DNA of 64,000 nucleotides from MFD01275-c22 sp963705885 (GTDB lineage Bacteria > Actinomycetota > Actinomycetes > JACCUZ01): the NCBI GenBank assembly GCA_963705885.1, contig OY970120.1, positions 1,178,001 to 1,242,000 on the forward strand, read 5' to 3'. This document shows, one piece after another, positions 10,347-18,135 of the stretch. Under the pieces are notes generated by a model. That model was not told where the DNA came from and did no database searches. It saw nothing but the letters and a program-made list of their open reading frames with translations. The translations under genes and the position numbers were made by a program. The stretch's first letter is position 1, and every line of letters starts with the position of its first letter.

Positions 10347-12053
10347 ATGTCACGAAGTTCCCGACCATCACTAGCGAGCGTGAGTGCTCGCGTGCTCGCG
10401 GCAAGTGTCGTGTCCGTGCTGATGCTGGCACTCGTCCCAGGTGGGGCGCAGGCCGACGATGACCGCAAGGGCCACGGCTCCTCGAAGTCCTGTGACCGCA
10501 AGACGAACAACACGTTCCAGAAGCTTCTGGAGTGCGTCTCCGCGGACGGCGTGTTCGAGCACCAGCAGGCGCTGCAGGACATCGCCGACGCGAACGAGGA
10601 CCCGTACTACCCGGGGACCCGCGCCGCGGGCACGGACGGCTACGACGACAGCGTCGACTACGTCGTGCGCACCCTGAAGAAGGCGGGCTGGAAGGTCAGC
10701 CTCGACCCGGTGAACATCACCTTCAACTTCCCGCCCGTGCTCCGGCAGCTGACCCCGGTGACCGGCAACTACGAGACCGGTGTCTACACGGGCAGCGGGT
10801 CGGGCGACGTGACCGGAACCGTCATTCCCGTGGACCTCGCCCTCGCCCCGCCGCGGGCCAGCAGCAGCGGCTGTGAGGCGTCCGACTTCACCGGGCTCGA
10901 CTTCTCGGGGCCGAGCGACATCGCGGTCATCCAGCGCGGCACGTGCAACTTCTCCGTGAAGGCTGTCAACGCCCAGACCGCGGGTGCCGAGGCCGTGGTG
11001 ATCTTCAACCAGGGGAACACGCCGGACCGTGAGGGCGTCATCGTCGGCACCGCCGCGTTCCTCCCGGACGGCTCGCCGAGCAACCTGACGATCCCGGTCG
11101 TCGGCGCGAGCTTCGCCGACGGTGTCGCGCTGTCGGAGAGCGGCTCGACCGCCAACGTGAACGTGCAGCCTGCCGAGACCCGGACGGACTACAACGTCCT
11201 CGCCGAGCTCCCCGGCAAGCACGATGGCGATGACGACGACAAGCGCAAGGGCAAGAAGGACGCCGACAACATCGTGATGGCCGGGGCGCACCTCGACTCG
11301 GTGATCGCCGGGCCGGGCATCAACGACAACGGCTCGGGTTCCGCGGCGCTGCTGGACCTGGCGCAGGCGTTGGGCAAGGTCAAGCCCGTCAACACGCTGC
11401 GGTTCGGCTGGTGGGCCGGCGAGGAGCAGGGACTGGTCGGGTCGCGGGACTACGTGCTCGGCCTGAGCCAGGCTGAGCGCGACAAGATCGCGGCTTACGT
11501 GAACTTCGACATGGTCTCGTCGCCGAACTTCGTGTACTTCGTCTACGACGCCGACGAGTCGAGCTTCCCGGCCCCGGCCGGCGTCCCGATCCCGGAGGGC
11601 TCCGCCGCACTGGAGGACCTCTTCGAGATCTACTTCACCTGGAAGGGCATCCCCTACGAGGACACCGAGTTCTCTGGGCGCTCGGACTACCAGGAGTTCA
11701 TCAACAACGGCATCCCGGCCAGCGGCCTGTTCACCGGCGCCGAGGGTGTCAAGACGCCCGAGCAGCAGGCGATCTGGGGTGGCACGGCAGGTGACCAGTA
11801 CGACGAGTGCTACCACCTGGCGTGCGACGACATCGACAACCCGAACAAGGAGGCACTCGGCGTGAACGCCGACGCCATCGCGTTCTCGGTGCTGTCGCTG
11901 GCCTACTCCACGGAGAAGGTCAACGGGGTGAAGGGCAAGTCGGTGCCGGGCAGCAAGTCGCTCCGGCTCCCGACCGAGCCGGCCGGGCCCGAGGGCACCG
12001 TCGGCTCGGGTGGCGGTGGTGGTCTCCACCACGACCACCACGAGGTGAAGTAG
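10347..12053 (+). CDS. Secreted M28-family aminopeptidase with PA domain
   Basis: This is a secreted zinc exopeptidase. The signal peptide (MSRSSRPSLASVSARVL, hydrophobic core, then GGAQA) fixes the start at the ATG preceded by GAGGGG. A GTG 39 bases upstream would add a non-signal extension. A protease-associated domain occupies roughly residues 130-265. The di-zinc catalytic domain shows AHLDSV, INDNGSGSA, AGEEQGLVGS, NFDMVSS and a distal YHLACDD, which supply the expected His, Asp, Glu, Asp and His ligands. It resembles Streptomyces griseus aminopeptidase / aminopeptidase Y. Odd features are charged low-complexity patches (HDGDDDDKRKGKKD) and a Gly-rich His tail LHHDHHEVK at the C-terminus. 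Confidence 0.93.
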   Translation: MSRSSRPSLASVSARVLAASVVSVLMLALVPGGAQADDDRKGHGSSKSCDRKTNNTFQKLLECVSADGVFEHQQALQDIADANEDPYYPGTRAAGTDGYDDSVDYVVRTLKKAGWKVSLDPVNITFNFPPVLRQLTPVTGNYETGVYTGSGSGDVTGTVIPVDLALAPPRASSSGCEASDFTGLDFSGPSDIAVIQRGTCNFSVKAVNAQTAGAEAVVIFNQGNTPDREGVIVGTAAFLPDGSPSNLTIPVVGASFADGVALSESGSTANVNVQPAETRTDYNVLAELPGKHDGDDDDKRKGKKDADNIVMAGAHLDSVIAGPGINDNGSGSAALLDLAQALGKVKPVNTLRFGWWAGEEQGLVGSRDYVLGLSQAERDKIAAYVNFDMVSSPNFVYFVYDADESSFPAPAGVPIPEGSAALEDLFEIYFTWKGIPYEDTEFSGRSDYQEFINNGIPASGLFTGAEGVKTPEQQAIWGGTAGDQYDECYHLACDDIDNPNKEALGVNADAIAFSVLSLAYSTEKVNGVKGKSVPGSKSLRLPTEPAGPEGTVGSGGGGGLHHDHHEVK

Positions 12054-12072
12054 CCGCACAGCAGTAGCGAGG

Positions 12073-12105
12073 AGAGGGGCGGTCCATCGGGGGCCGCCCC
12101 TCTTC
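12073..12105 (+). terminator. Intrinsic terminator after the M28 peptidase gene
   Basis: The inverted repeat 12074-12085 / 12091-12102 (GAGGGGCGGTCC with GGGCCGCCCCTC, one G-T pair) has a 5-nt loop and is followed by TTCC. It ends the aminopeptidase transcript. Confidence 0.8.
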
Positions 12106-12152
12106 CGCGCCCGGCCCCGTCAGCGGAGCCGCGGCGTGCCTAGGCTTCGGAC

Positions 12153-12506
12153 ATGTTCCGTGTGCTCCTGCTCCTCGGGCTGCTGATCGCGGTGGCCGGG
12201 GTCGGGACGCTCGTGTGGTCGGCGCGGGAGGCCATCACGGCCGGACGACGCAGGCTTGCCGCCGGAGCGTCGGCCAAGGTCGTGGCGACCGCGCGGTGGG
12301 TCGCCGGCCACGACGAGGTCGACGGCCGGACGAGGATCCTCCTGCAACGGGCGGCGACGGACCGGGACGGGTCACGGCGGGTGCTCGAGGAGCGGGTCTT
12401 CCGGGAGCTCCCGGCTGACGACCCGCTGTGGGAGGCGCGGTTCACCGAGGCCATGTCCGAGGCCCGCTTCCGCTGCGAGGTGCTCAACGCCGAGGACGTG
12501 ACCTGA
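12153..12506 (+). CDS. Small single-TM membrane protein of unknown function
   Basis: The 117-aa protein has one N-terminal hydrophobic helix (FRVLLLLGLLIAVAGVGTLVW) followed by a charged cytoplasmic or extracytoplasmic domain rich in Arg and Glu. I do not recognise a family. It begins at ATG 47 bp after the preceding terminator and stands alone before the tRNA. The codon pattern is typical of its neighbours, so it is probably a real gene. Confidence 0.7.
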   Translation: MFRVLLLLGLLIAVAGVGTLVWSAREAITAGRRRLAAGASAKVVATARWVAGHDEVDGRTRILLQRAATDRDGSRRVLEERVFRELPADDPLWEARFTEAMSEARFRCEVLNAEDVT

Positions 12507-12589
12507 CGACCGAGGCGGGCGACCTGTCATCATGTGACGCGAGGAAGGCCTGTCCGCTCTCCCGTGCGTCGTGACAGTCCGCACCTCCC

Positions 12590-12662
12590 GCCGGCGTGGC
12601 GCAACTGGCAGCGCACCCGACTTGTAATCGGGCGGTTCCCGGTTCGAATCCGGGCGTCGGCT
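12590..12662 (+). tRNA. trnT: tRNA-Thr (anticodon TGT)
   Basis: The 73-nt cloverleaf has acceptor GCCGGCG pairing with CGTCGGC (one G-T), a D-arm with GCGCAACTGGCAGCGC, an anticodon stem CCCGA/TCGGG with loop CTTGTAA giving anticodon TGT, and a T-arm CCCGG-TTCGAAT-CCGGG. The discriminator is T and CCA is not encoded. The accessory block begins just downstream, but I found no repeated copy of the 3' end that would mark an attachment site. Confidence 0.96.
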
Positions 12663-12791
12663 CTCGCGAGCGTCGGTTGGGCCGCGACGTCACCATCGTC
12701 ACCGGGTGGCACAATCTCGTCACGCTCCGTTGACTAACCCTGACGATGGGAGCAGCCTGCTAGAAGGCGGTCCTCACCGGGGGGGCGTGGC

Positions 12792-13496
12792 ATGGGCAGC
12801 GGGGCGACAGCGGTGCCAGACGTCCGGCTTCAGCTCCTTGGCGGCTTTGGGCTCGAGGTCGGGGGGCAGTTGTCCGAGCCGCCACCGCGATCGGTCCAGC
12901 GCCTCATCGCCTTTCTCGCACTAGCCGGGCCAACCAGTCGCGTGTCGATCGCGGGCATCCTGTGGCCCGATCGCGGGGACGGGCAGGCGCAGGCGTGCCT
13001 GCGTTCGGCGCTCTACCGGGCGCACAGCGGAGCCAGAGTCATCGCTGCGTGCAATGGCACGCTCCGGCTCGACGAAACCGTGTCGCTGGACGTCGCCAGG
13101 CTGCGCGCATGGTGCCGAGAGGCGGTGATCGATGCGGGGCGGGTCATGGCGCAGTTTCCGGAGGACGCGTATCTCCACGGCATCCTGCTGCCCGGCTGGT
13201 ATGACGAGTGGGTGGTCGTGGAAAGGGAGTACCTGATCCAGGTGCGCGCCCAAGCGCTAGAAATGGTTGCGCACGAGCTGGTTCGCCGCGGCTCCTTCGC
13301 CCAGGCGCTGGAGTTGACGTACGCTGTTCTCCGCTGGGAGCCATGGCGGGAAACCGCACACCGAGCGGTGGTGGACGTGCTCTTGGCCCAGGGCAACAAG
13401 TCGGCAGCGCTGCGGCACGAGAGACTCTTCCAGGTGCTGCCGGCCGTCACCGAAGCGACACGTGCAGGTGGTTGTGATGCCCCGGGAAGCTCTTGA
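12792..13496 (+). CDS. Small SARP-family (BTAD) transcriptional activator
   Basis: This looks like a Streptomyces antibiotic regulatory protein without the NB-ARC part. An OmpR-like winged helix spans about residues 8-95 (VRLQLLGGFGLEVGG, RSVQRLIAFLALAG, SIAGILWPDR, ACLRSALYRAHSG). A bacterial transcriptional activation domain follows (YLHGILLPGWYDEWVVVEREYL, RRGSFAQALELTYAVLRWEPWRETAHRAVVDVLLAQGN). The usual C-terminal stretch after RHERLFQVL is replaced by a short Gly/Ala tail. Its last 50 bases overlap the convergent endopeptidase gene. It is the only regulator beside the DUF2589 operon and the natural candidate for its control. Confidence 0.87.
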   Translation: MGSGATAVPDVRLQLLGGFGLEVGGQLSEPPPRSVQRLIAFLALAGPTSRVSIAGILWPDRGDGQAQACLRSALYRAHSGARVIAACNGTLRLDETVSLDVARLRAWCREAVIDAGRVMAQFPEDAYLHGILLPGWYDEWVVVEREYLIQVRAQALEMVAHELVRRGSFAQALELTYAVLRWEPWRETAHRAVVDVLLAQGNKSAALRHERLFQVLPAVTEATRAGGCDAPGSS

Positions 13497-14190
13497 CACC
13501 TGCGATGTCGCTGTCGTTGAACAGGATCGAGCGCACGCCGGCTTGCGCCCGCAGGGCTTCGACCAGCACGCGCGTACCCTCGCGGTCGTATGTCGCCTCA
13601 CTCACGGACGTCGGCCCGCGCGTGCCTCCGGCCCGGACGGGCCGTAGGTCGACGTCCTTGCCCGCCCGGTGAGTCTTGTGTGGGGGCATCTCCCCGCCCT
13701 GCGCGAAGCTGAGGTCTCCGATGCCGACCTCACGGCCCTCCTGCTTCAGCACGGCGGCGGAGGCGAGCAGCACCCGAAGCAGCTCGTCGGTGCCGTGCTG
13801 TCGCTCGGCCGTCGAGTACGAGTAGAAGCCGCTGTGCCCCCCCTGGGTCAGCTGGCGCAGCACCAGGCCGTCGGCCGGTCCGGTGGCCGTGGAAGGCTCG
13901 CTGCTCGCCATTCTCTGCTGCCTGGCCGATGCGACCATGCGGCGCAACGATTCGCCGCCGGGGTCGATCCGGCCGTCCGGACTTGTCAGGAATCCGGACT
14001 GGAACGACGTGATCGTGCGCCGCGTCGCAGGCCCGCAGATGCCGTCAACGGCGAGCGAGGATCCGGTTGCGTGGTTGAGCAAGTCCTGCACGGTGCGCAC
14101 GTCGCGGGCGTCGTTGGTGCCTCCCGCTCCGACCGAGGCGTGAATGGACTCGTTCCGAGTCGGCGCATGTCCACCAGTCGACACACCCAT
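13447..14190 (-). CDS. Peptidoglycan-binding protein with MepA-like murein endopeptidase domain
   Basis: The N-terminal half (about residues 25-85) is a peptidoglycan-binding-1-like repeat: VRTVQDLLNHATGS, VDGICGPATRRTITSFQ, LTSPDGRIDPGGESLRRMV. The C-terminal half carries the LAS-type metallopeptidase pattern, with PPHKTHRAGKDVDLRPV and a final PGHHNHLHVSLR supplying the His/Asp/His zinc ligands seen in penicillin-insensitive murein endopeptidase. There is no signal peptide, so export must be non-Sec or occur by lysis or a dedicated machine. ATG at 14190 follows GGAGAGGTG. Last gene of the leftward DUF2589 operon. Confidence 0.82.
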   Translation of the reverse strand: MGVSTGGHAPTRNESIHASVGAGGTNDARDVRTVQDLLNHATGSSLAVDGICGPATRRTITSFQSGFLTSPDGRIDPGGESLRRMVASARQQRMASSEPSTATGPADGLVLRQLTQGGHSGFYSYSTAERQHGTDELLRVLLASAAVLKQEGREVGIGDLSFAQGGEMPPHKTHRAGKDVDLRPVRAGGTRGPTSVSEATYDREGTRVLVEALRAQAGVRSILFNDSDIAGVKSFPGHHNHLHVSLR

Positions 14191-14194
14191 GTTG

Positions 14195-14785
14195 TCACCT
14201 CTCCGCGCCCCTCCCCGGGCTGCGCGGGGCGGGGCGTCCCCCTCGCCGCGGCGTCGATGCCGCGGCGAGCACGAAGGCGGGGGTCGTGGTACCCGGGGTG
14301 CGCGCCCGCACCGTTCCGGCCTCCTCAAGCCGCGCCAAGGCTGCCGAGACGTCTGTCGCCGGCAGAGCGCATTCGCGTGCGAGCACGGACACCGATGCTC
14401 CGCGGCGACCTCGGCGTGTCAGCACGTCGACGAGGCGCGACAGGTGAGCCTCGTCGTGGGCAGGGGCGAGGACTGCGAGCTTGCGCATGACCGACTCGTA
14501 CGGGTGGATCAGACCGAACAGCCGGCGTGCGACCTCGCCGAGATGCTCGGAGCGGGAGCAGAGCCGGATGCGGCCGCTACCGATCATGCGTTGGGCCAGA
14601 ATCACCTCAGCCATGCGGGCGTACGCCGCGGCGCCCTCCCGGTAGCCCCCCGCGAGCAGTGCCCGCTCCAGGTGTTCGAGCGCCTGGCACGCGGCTTCGA
14701 CGCTCGCTGCCGCGGGGGTGGCCCCACCCGTGCGCGCCGCGCCGCCCGGGCCTGAGTCCCGTGGCCCGTCGGCTCGGCCCTTCAC
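14195..14785 (-). CDS. Winged-helix-like protein of the DUF2589 operon, function unknown
   Basis: The 196-aa protein starts at a GTG overlapping the upstream stop (GTGA). After an Ala/Gly-rich start comes a helical region (ACQALEHLERALLAGGYREG, AEVILAQRMIGSGRIRL) and a C-terminal helix-turn-helix-like region: RRGASVSVLARECALPATDV followed by SAALARLEEAGTVRARTPG. That is the shape of a winged-helix DNA-binding or recognition domain with a Pro/Arg tail. It could be the local regulator or a structural part. I do not recognise a named family. Confidence 0.6.
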   Translation of the reverse strand: MKGRADGPRDSGPGGAARTGGATPAAASVEAACQALEHLERALLAGGYREGAAAYARMAEVILAQRMIGSGRIRLCSRSEHLGEVARRLFGLIHPYESVMRKLAVLAPAHDEAHLSRLVDVLTRRGRRGASVSVLARECALPATDVSAALARLEEAGTVRARTPGTTTPAFVLAAASTPRRGGRPAPRSPGRGAER

Positions 14786-15321
14786 GTCGGCTCCGGGGCC
14801 GGCTGAGAGACCGTCAGGTCCGCCAACTCCACCATCCGCTCGAGGCCGATCGGCAGTGGCTCGCTTTCGATGGTCACTTCGATGTCGACGCTGGCCGACT
14901 CTCGTCGGCTGTCGACCGGCGGGTTGCGAACGATGCCGCGCAGCACGGCGGGCCGGGCGGCTAGGCCAGCCAGCGGGCTCCCGGTCGTCGTGTCCACCTG
15001 CGCCTGCTCCTCGCTCGACGTGACGTCGTACGTGAAGGACACCTTCGCCTGTCGGACCATCAGGGTCGGGATCGACACCATTGCGAGCAGTGGCATCTCG
15101 AGGATGAACTGAGCGGGTCGTTGGTTCTCGTCGAGCTTCGTGTACCGCAGCGTCACGGTGCGCAGCTTCTCCTCGCCGGCGACGGGGCCGTCGACAAAGG
15201 CGACGTCTTCCACGAACGCGAGACTGCTGCGCGTGGCGTGATCCTGTGCCTCGACCACTGCCGACAGCAACGAGCCCAGGAGTTGGCCCAGCCCCAGCGT
15301 GGACAGTTCTCGGATCGGCAT
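14782..15321 (-). CDS. DUF2589-like domain protein (second copy)
   Basis: The 179-aa protein opens with LSTLGLGQLLGSLLSAVVEAQDHATRSSLAFVEDVAF, parallel to the start of the DUF2589 gene at 16671. It shares the body layout: a KLRTVTLRYTKLDENQRPAQFILEMPLLAMVSIPTLMVRQAKVSFTYDV beta-rich core and a C-terminal ...PIGLERMVELADLTVSQ. The middle region is shorter and more divergent than in its paralogue. No signal peptide or TM helix is seen. The function of the family is unknown; the fold is probably a beta-sandwich with an N-terminal amphipathic helix. It is coupled to both neighbours by overlap or 3-bp spacing. Confidence 0.75.
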   Translation of the reverse strand: MPIRELSTLGLGQLLGSLLSAVVEAQDHATRSSLAFVEDVAFVDGPVAGEEKLRTVTLRYTKLDENQRPAQFILEMPLLAMVSIPTLMVRQAKVSFTYDVTSSEEQAQVDTTTGSPLAGLAARPAVLRGIVRNPPVDSRRESASVDIEVTIESEPLPIGLERMVELADLTVSQPAPEPT

Positions 15322-15324
15322 CGG

Positions 15325-16032
15325 TCACACCCCCGCGCCGCTGTCGATGAACGTCTCGACATCGGCCATCGAGACCGTGACGTCGAGCTCCTGGACGGTG
15401 TGGGCGGGTGCCGCCTGCAGTTGCTGGGACACCACCTCGATGTCGATCCGGGAGCGCAACGCCTGCTGGGCCGTCTGCTGTTCCCTCACCTCGCTGACGA
15501 ACTGTTCGGCGCCCAGGTCGATCTCGCGACGGAGCTCCTCGCGGACATCTGTGATGGTGCCGATGTCGCGCCGCAGCCGGGACGGCACCGCGCGAACTCG
15601 GTTGACGAGATGCGACACGGAGGCGTCCCGCAGTGTGGCCCCGTTCCCGGCCACGACCGCGTCCACCACACCCTTGTCGACCGTGATCGGGTTGCTCACC
15701 AGCTCCTCGCGGATCTTGTCCAGCTCGGCTCTTCCTTCCGGGTCGCGTCGCTCGGCGAGCCGCGGCAGGATCCGGTCACGGAGAAGGCGGTTCCAGTCCT
15801 CCTGTACGCGCAGAGCATCGAGCGGCGGCAACTCGGGCACGACGACCTCGTTGACGAGGAAGCGCATCCGCACGGTCATGTCCGAGACCGTCATGTGCGG
15901 AACGGTCATCGCGGACAGCACCGGGTCGGCGCGGTAGGCGTCGACCGCCTGCGCCGTCAGGGCATCCGCCGCCAGCCGGGCCCGCACGACATCGGTGATG
16001 AGGCTGCCCAGCACCTCGCCCAGCTTGGGCAC
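15325..16032 (-). CDS. Helical hypothetical protein of the DUF2589 operon
   Basis: The 235-aa protein starts at GTG and sits 3 bp from the next gene. The opening KLGEVLGSLITDVVRARLAADALTAQAVDAY echoes the N-terminal helix of the two DUF2589-like proteins, suggesting a shared targeting or assembly element. The middle is strongly charged and helical (DWNRLLRDRILPRLAERRD, AELDKIREELVS, VREELRREIDLGAEQFVSEVREQQTAQQALRSR), likely coiled coil. The end is beta-like (VQELDVTVSMADVETF). No family is recognised. Always-together placement between two DUF2589 genes suggests a partner subunit. Confidence 0.65.
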   Translation of the reverse strand: MPKLGEVLGSLITDVVRARLAADALTAQAVDAYRADPVLSAMTVPHMTVSDMTVRMRFLVNEVVVPELPPLDALRVQEDWNRLLRDRILPRLAERRDPEGRAELDKIREELVSNPITVDKGVVDAVVAGNGATLRDASVSHLVNRVRAVPSRLRRDIGTITDVREELRREIDLGAEQFVSEVREQQTAQQALRSRIDIEVVSQQLQAAPAHTVQELDVTVSMADVETFIDSGAGV

Positions 16033-16056
16033 GTCGGTCCGCCCTCTGCCAGCTCG

Positions 16057-16671
16057 TCAGGCCGCTGGCTGCTCATGGATCGCCTGCTCGAGCATGTCCA
16101 GCATGCGCGAGAGCCCCGACGGGATCTCGTCCTGGACGGCGCGCACGTGGACCTGCATGGAGTAGTCGCGGTGCTGCTTCTCGGTCGTCCCGCTGGTCTG
16201 GTTGTAGGTGGCGGATACGCGGGCCTCGACCTTGATAGGACTCCAGAAGGCGCTGTAGCTACCGGTGACCGAGGTGCTGAGGGCGAAGGAGGAGTCCGTC
16301 TTGCGTTCGACGGAGTCGGTGAGCTTCGCGTTGAAGTCGATCGTGATCTCGTCGATGCGGATAAAGGGGATCGGCGTGATCGCCAGGAACGGCACGGTGA
16401 GCGAGAACGTCTTCACCGTGTCGTTCTCGTCCTTCTTGTCGTACTTGAACGTGACGGATCGGAGCTCACCGGCCTCCGCGTCGTTGGCCGGGTCGGCGAA
16501 CACGAGGTCGGTGCCTGCGCCCACGCCGGAGGGCTGTTTGAAGCCGACCTTGTGGATGAACTCGATCGTCGACTGGGCCGCGAGCGCCTGCGCCTCCACG
16601 GCCGCCTTGAGAGGTGAGCCGATGAGCTGGGCGAACGGAATCTGCGCGAGCTCCTGTACGGCACGGCTCAT
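16057..16671 (-). CDS. DUF2589 domain protein
   Basis: The 204-aa protein matches my recollection of the DUF2589 family: N-terminal VQELAQIPFAQLIGSPLKAAVEAQALAAQSTIEFIHKVGF, then a beta-rich core (LRSVTFKYDKKDENDTVKTFSLTVPFLAITPIPFIRIDEITIDF split over strands) and a conserved DYSMQVHVRAVQDEIPSGLSRMLDMLEQAI end. No secretion signal or TM helix. The ATG at 16671 was chosen over an upstream in-frame ATG at 16737 because of the family N-terminus. The biochemical role of DUF2589 proteins is not known to me; pairs of copies in one operon are a recurrent arrangement worth testing. Confidence 0.82.
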   Translation of the reverse strand: MSRAVQELAQIPFAQLIGSPLKAAVEAQALAAQSTIEFIHKVGFKQPSGVGAGTDLVFADPANDAEAGELRSVTFKYDKKDENDTVKTFSLTVPFLAITPIPFIRIDEITIDFNAKLTDSVERKTDSSFALSTSVTGSYSAFWSPIKVEARVSATYNQTSGTTEKQHRDYSMQVHVRAVQDEIPSGLSRMLDMLEQAIHEQPAA

Positions 16672-16720
16672 GGGTCGGTCCTTTCGTGTCGTGTCGCGGG
16701 TGGGTGGGGCGCCCGGCCGG

Positions 16721-16957
16721 TCACGTCTCGGCCCCAATCACGAGATCGTCCACGGGCAGGCTCTGGACCGCCGGTTTCCGCTCGAAGACCTGCTTGACCT
16801 CGACCACGGCGATCCGCCCGACGACGGACGCGTCAAGGGCCTCGAGTCGTTCACGGGCAGCGTCCTCGGTCGCGCTGGCTGCCACCACCCGGGCGCTTCC
16901 GCCGGCCTTCAGCCCCTCGGCGAAAGACAGGAGCAGGAACTGCGAACGAGCCGCCAT
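16721..16957 (-). CDS. Small hypothetical protein, first gene of the DUF2589 operon
   Basis: The 78-aa protein begins MAARSQFLLLSFAEGLKAGG and continues with Ala/Val-rich alternating segments (SARVVAASATEDAARERLEAL, VVGRIAVVEVKQVFERKPAV). GGAGGTATGAAGG directly precedes the ATG, the strongest ribosome site of the operon. The pattern of a short alpha/beta ferredoxin-like fold is possible. No family recognised; no TM helix. Confidence 0.65.
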   Translation of the reverse strand: MAARSQFLLLSFAEGLKAGGSARVVAASATEDAARERLEALDASVVGRIAVVEVKQVFERKPAVQSLPVDDLVIGAET

Positions 16958-17261
16958 CCTTCATACCTCCTCGCGGACACACCCGCACCAGGCCGTGGCA
17001 CCAGTTGAGACCGCGTCGATCACCGCGGCGTCACGGACGCATGACGCCGGCGTGACCGTCCCGTCACCGCCTGCCCTCCCGCGCGCGCGCCATCAGGACG
17101 CTGTTGTCGTGAGGGCATTTCCGACCTTGACGGCACCATCGGCACCGGCGCATGGTCGAGCCGACATTCGGTGGATGGACGGGCGTCACGGCAGCACCGA
17201 TGGTGCCCCGCAGGTGTCCGGATCCAGGCGTGACACCGACCCTGCCAAGGGGAGGGGAGTC
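16958..17261. promoter_or_regulatory. Divergent intergenic region with 11-bp inverted repeat
   Basis: This 304-bp gap lies between the leftward DUF2589 operon and the rightward amidase unit. GGCACCATCGG at 17132-17142 is repeated as its complement CCGATGGTGCC at 17197-17207, 54 bp apart. The arms do not extend further. Such spaced arms could be a regulator site, possibly for the SARP protein, whose sites are usually direct repeats. No clear sigma-70 promoter was seen on either strand. Confidence 0.45.
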
Positions 17262-17463
17262 ATGAGCGGACAGTTCAACATCGGCCGGTCGCAGCGCGAC
17301 GACGAGGGTGCGGCACCCGGACCCGAGGCGGAATTCGACCTCCTCGGCGTCCAGGCCGATCAGGAGGCGCTAGACCACATCGACACCCGTCGCGACAACG
17401 CCACCGGTGCGGACGCCGGCCGAGCGGCGCAGTGCTGCCGACGCAGGCCGGGCGGGGCTCGTC
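17262..17463 (+). other. Possible small ORF or displaced N-terminus ahead of the amidase
   Basis: The ATG at 17262 has one of the best ribosome sites in the region (AAGGGGAGGGGAGTC). It opens a reasonable coding stretch beginning MSGQFNIGRSQRDDEGAAPG and containing EAEFDLLGVQADQEALDHID. This frame then degenerates into an Arg-rich shadow running through the amidase gene. Moving to the amidase frame needs a one-base shift between about 17374 and 17464. Either a short leader protein or a fused N-terminal part of the amidase has been disrupted. Confidence 0.4.
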
Positions 17464-18135
17464 ATGAGCCGGGCGATGACCCCGGAGGAGCTGCTCGGCG
17501 CGCTCAACCGGTGGCAGGTCACGATCGTCAAGGTTCGCCGCGGCGGGCTGGTGTGGCGGGACCATCATCGGCCAAGCACCACGGGGCCGTTCGGGGACAT
17601 GCACGGCATCCTCAACCATCACACGGGGCCGTTCTCCAGCGTGAAGGGCATCCTGGCGACGCTGTGGGAAGGACGATCCGACTTGCCGGGACCGCTGTGC
17701 CACGTCTCGACCGCCCCCGACGGGCGGCTCTTCCTCGTCGGCTGGAACGGCCGGGCGAACCACGCGGGGCTTGGGGCCCGCAACGTCGACGCGGCCCTCC
17801 TGGTCGAGGCTCAGCCGCCGGCACCCGGTCCGGACGCAGTCGACGGCAACGCGGTCCTGTACGGGAACGAGGTGATGCACCCCGGCAACGATCGGCGCTA
17901 TCCGGACGCCCAGATCGAGGCGGCCGTGCGGTTCAACGCAGCGGTGTGCGAGCACCACGGCTGGACGGCGAACTCGGCGCTGATGCACCGTGAATGGACA
18001 CGTCGGAAGCCCGACATGTCATGGCGAAATCCCCACGCGGGCCCACGGTTCCGCGAGGAAGTGGCTCGAGCGCTCAGCGAGGGACCGCAGTCGTACCACT
18101 TCCACGACGAGACCGCGAGCCTGCAGCCGTCGTGA
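17464..18135 (+). CDS. N-acetylmuramoyl-L-alanine amidase-like (PGRP/Amidase_2) protein
   Basis: This would cleave the amide between muramic acid and the peptide stem of peptidoglycan. The zinc-site elements of the family are visible: GILNHHTGP (first His region), RANHAGLGARN, NGNAVLYGNEVMHPG-type strand, and MHREWTRRKPDMSWRNPHAG at the end, where the last His and Lys/Arg sit. 223 aa from the ATG; a GTG at 17407 would add 19 residues. No signal peptide. Its stop overlaps the GTG of the next gene, so it is coupled to a membrane protein. Together with the endopeptidase across the promoter, it makes the block a cell-wall-targeting one. Confidence 0.8.
   Translation: MSRAMTPEELLGALNRWQVTIVKVRRGGLVWRDHHRPSTTGPFGDMHGILNHHTGPFSSVKGILATLWEGRSDLPGPLCHVSTAPDGRLFLVGWNGRANHAGLGARNVDAALLVEAQPPAPGPDAVDGNAVLYGNEVMHPGNDRRYPDAQIEAAVRFNAAVCEHHGWTANSALMHREWTRRKPDMSWRNPHAGPRFREEVARALSEGPQSYHFHDETASLQPS

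Noticed and set aside
10371..12059. A 562-codon minus-strand open frame
   Set aside because: It mirrors the M28 peptidase gene, whose signal peptide, zinc motifs and terminator are clear.
13447..18135. A prophage lysis module
   Set aside because: Wall hydrolases are present, but there are no capsid, tail, terminase, portal or holin-like genes, and the DUF2589 genes are not typical phage genes.
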